From: Allium sativum
Taxonomy: Eukaryota > Streptophyta > Magnoliopsida > Asparagales > Amaryllidaceae
Assembly (NCBI GenBank): GCA_030737875.1
Contig: CM060924.1
Span: forward strand, 150,592,197 to 150,656,196
DNA length: 64,000 bases
Direction: 5' to 3'
Position 1 is the first letter of the stretch, and every line of letters starts with the position of its first letter. The notes under the pieces are model-generated. The model ran no database searches and was not told the origin of the DNA. It was given only the letters and a program-made list of their open reading frames with translations. Below are positions 62,401 through 64,000 of the stretch, one piece after another. The position numbers were made by a program, and so were the translations under genes.

Positions 62401-63075
62401 AGTGTAAATATAACCTGATATAAAGAAAAAGAATATTTTGTTTACATTTAGTGTAAATAAAACATGACATAAAGAGAAGGAACATTTTATTTATATTTAG
62501 TTTAATAAAAATATGACATAGAAAAGAATTACATTTTTGTTTGCATTTTTAGATGCAAACAAAACATAGAAAAAAAAGAATTACATTTTTGTTTGCATTT
62601 TTAGATACAAATATAATATACAAAAACAATTACATATTTTGTTTGCATTTTTAGATGCAAATATAACATAGAAAAAGAATTACATATTTTGTTTGCATTT
62701 TTAGATGCAAATAAAACATAGTAAAAGAATTATACTTTTTATTTGCCTTTTTAGATGCAATTAAACCATAGAAAGGAATTATACTTTTTATTTGGAAATT
62801 AGTTGCAAATAAAAGACATGAATATGTAAAGTACATTTTTGTTCACTTTATTTAGATGTAAATAAAAACATGAATTGGAAAAGTGAAATTTTATTTACAT
62901 TTTAGATGTAAATAAAAACGTAGAAATAAAAAGTACATTTTATTTATATTTTAGATATAAATAAAAGCAGAGAAATTAAAAGTGATATTTTTTATCGCCA
63001 TTTTAGATGCGATAAAAAGAGTAGAAATTAAAAGTGATATTTTTATCGTCATTTAAGATACGATAAAAAGAATGG
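62395..63075 (+). repeat. Hairpin array with changing stems
   Basis: About a dozen units share a TTTTAGAT-type loop but have different self-complementary stems: TTTACA/TGTAAA, TTTGCAT/ATGCAAA, TTTATAT/ATATAAA and TATCG/CGATA near the end. The stem bases change in pairs from unit to unit. Confidence 0.85.
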
Positions 63076-64000
63076 ATTTTTAAAGTTGAAATCGCCAAAT
63101 GATTTATATTTATATTATATAAATACAAATAAAAATAGCGATAAATCATTATAAATAAATATTAACGATATGAAATGATTTAAATGATAATTATGCTAGA
63201 ATTATTTGAAAAGACCGAGTTCAACTCATTTCAAATAATTACTCGACGATTAAATCGAAGATATAGAAGACGGCAATTGAAGACCGACGATCTTCACATC
63301 GAATGGATGGCGACTGATGCCTTCGACTGACTTGCTCCCAAGAAAGAGTTAAAAGTGGTAGTTGTCCGGACATACGTGTGGATTGTCCGGATAAGCTAGA
63401 ACCTCTCAGGTGTCTCCGGTTTCGTTCAGACCAAGAACGGACTTGTAAATGTATGCGTGTCTGACGTTGGAATTCATTTCATGTATTTAAATCGATTTTT
63501 ATTAATGTATATCTGTTTGGTGGTGGAGAATATATTCTCCGCTCAACACCCTGGTATATATTAATAGTTATCGATTGCATGGCGTGAATTGTCAATGTGG
63601 CACGCCAAGATGCAGATGATCGAGGCTTTTGTTGAAAAGCAGGGTCTTGTGGTTGATGATCAAAGCATAGCCTGTGTAGGCGTAGCCTTGAGTATAACGT
63701 GACTTCGCGAGCCTCAAACCCCGGTATGAGTCAAAAACGGGATTAGGACTAGATGGAGTGCACACGTTTCTTTCTAGCTAGAGTGATGTCAGCGATCTAC
63801 CAGCCCTGACATTTTTACTTATGTGGATGATAGATTGGGAGGAACCTCGGATTTATAGGTTGTTAGTGGCCATATTATAGGTTCAAAGGAACCGGGAAAC
63901 GTGTGTTCAGGCATAATTAATCCACTTTCGACAGGTGTGGACCGGCCCTGAAGATCCAAAGGTTCGCCAGCATCTGGGCCCTGAGGCATTTGCTAGAGTG

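Larger units (their letters stand above)
60109..64000 (+). mobile_element. Family C LTR, start only
   Basis: Starts TGTAACAACCCGG and matches the reverse complement of 9880-16697. The window end corresponds to about 10692 there, so roughly 0.8 kb of LTR is outside. The LTR carries a TATA box at 60713-60720, a GC-rich leader (60880-61070), two tandem arrays and an unusually low GC content elsewhere. Whether it is a solo LTR or a full element cannot be seen. Confidence 0.8.

Overview
The window looks like an AT-rich, repeat-packed block of a flowering-plant nuclear genome, of the kind found in heterochromatin. I find no host gene, tRNA or rRNA. Almost all 64 kb is nested LTR retrotransposons, mainly Ty3/gypsy. 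LTR ends (TGTAAC...), tRNA-iMet-type primer sites (TGGTATCAGAGC and variants), purine tracts, target-site duplications (TSDs) and Gag/Pol domains support this. The species cannot be told from the sequence.

Layout. 1-816: 3' part of an LTR (family G, + strand). 817-8450: family D on the - strand, as partial interior, LTR, 0.85-kb interior, LTR. 8451-8616: scrap of a family A LTR (-). 8617-22513: decayed gag-pol element E (+), its 5' LTR split by a 6.8-kb solo LTR of family C (9880-16697, -, TSD GAGCA). 22514-29958: decayed Tat/Retand-like material (H). 29959-60108: family F (+), whose 5' LTR (29959-33880 and 58397-58798) is split by element A (33881-58391, TSD AGAGT). A has 5.7-kb LTRs and a 1.6-kb non-coding interior, and its own 5' LTR is split by the intact Tekay/Del-like chromovirus B (36036-47543, -, TSD TGGAT). 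60109-64000: start of a second family C LTR (+) inside F, running off the window.

Only B encodes an apparently complete protein, a 1480-residue Gag-Pol on the - strand (44164 to 39722). A, D and probably F are non-autonomous elements made almost entirely of giant LTRs around tiny non-coding interiors. They share with B and E the primer site type, the motif before the purine tract and the LTR ends, so B-like elements are plausible suppliers of their enzymes (inference).

The most novel signal is RNA-like structure in the LTRs. (1) LTRs of B and F carry a tandem pair of hairpins of the same geometry (7-bp outer stem, 2-nt bulge, about 10-bp inner stem, conserved loop) with different, compensating stem sequences. 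(2) Six LTR families (A, B, C, D, F, G) carry a short covarying hairpin, about 260-450 bp before the LTR 3' end where that end is visible. (3) Families A, C, D and F carry arrays of tandem hairpins with family-specific stems, and one pair of compensating differences separates the two LTRs of element A.
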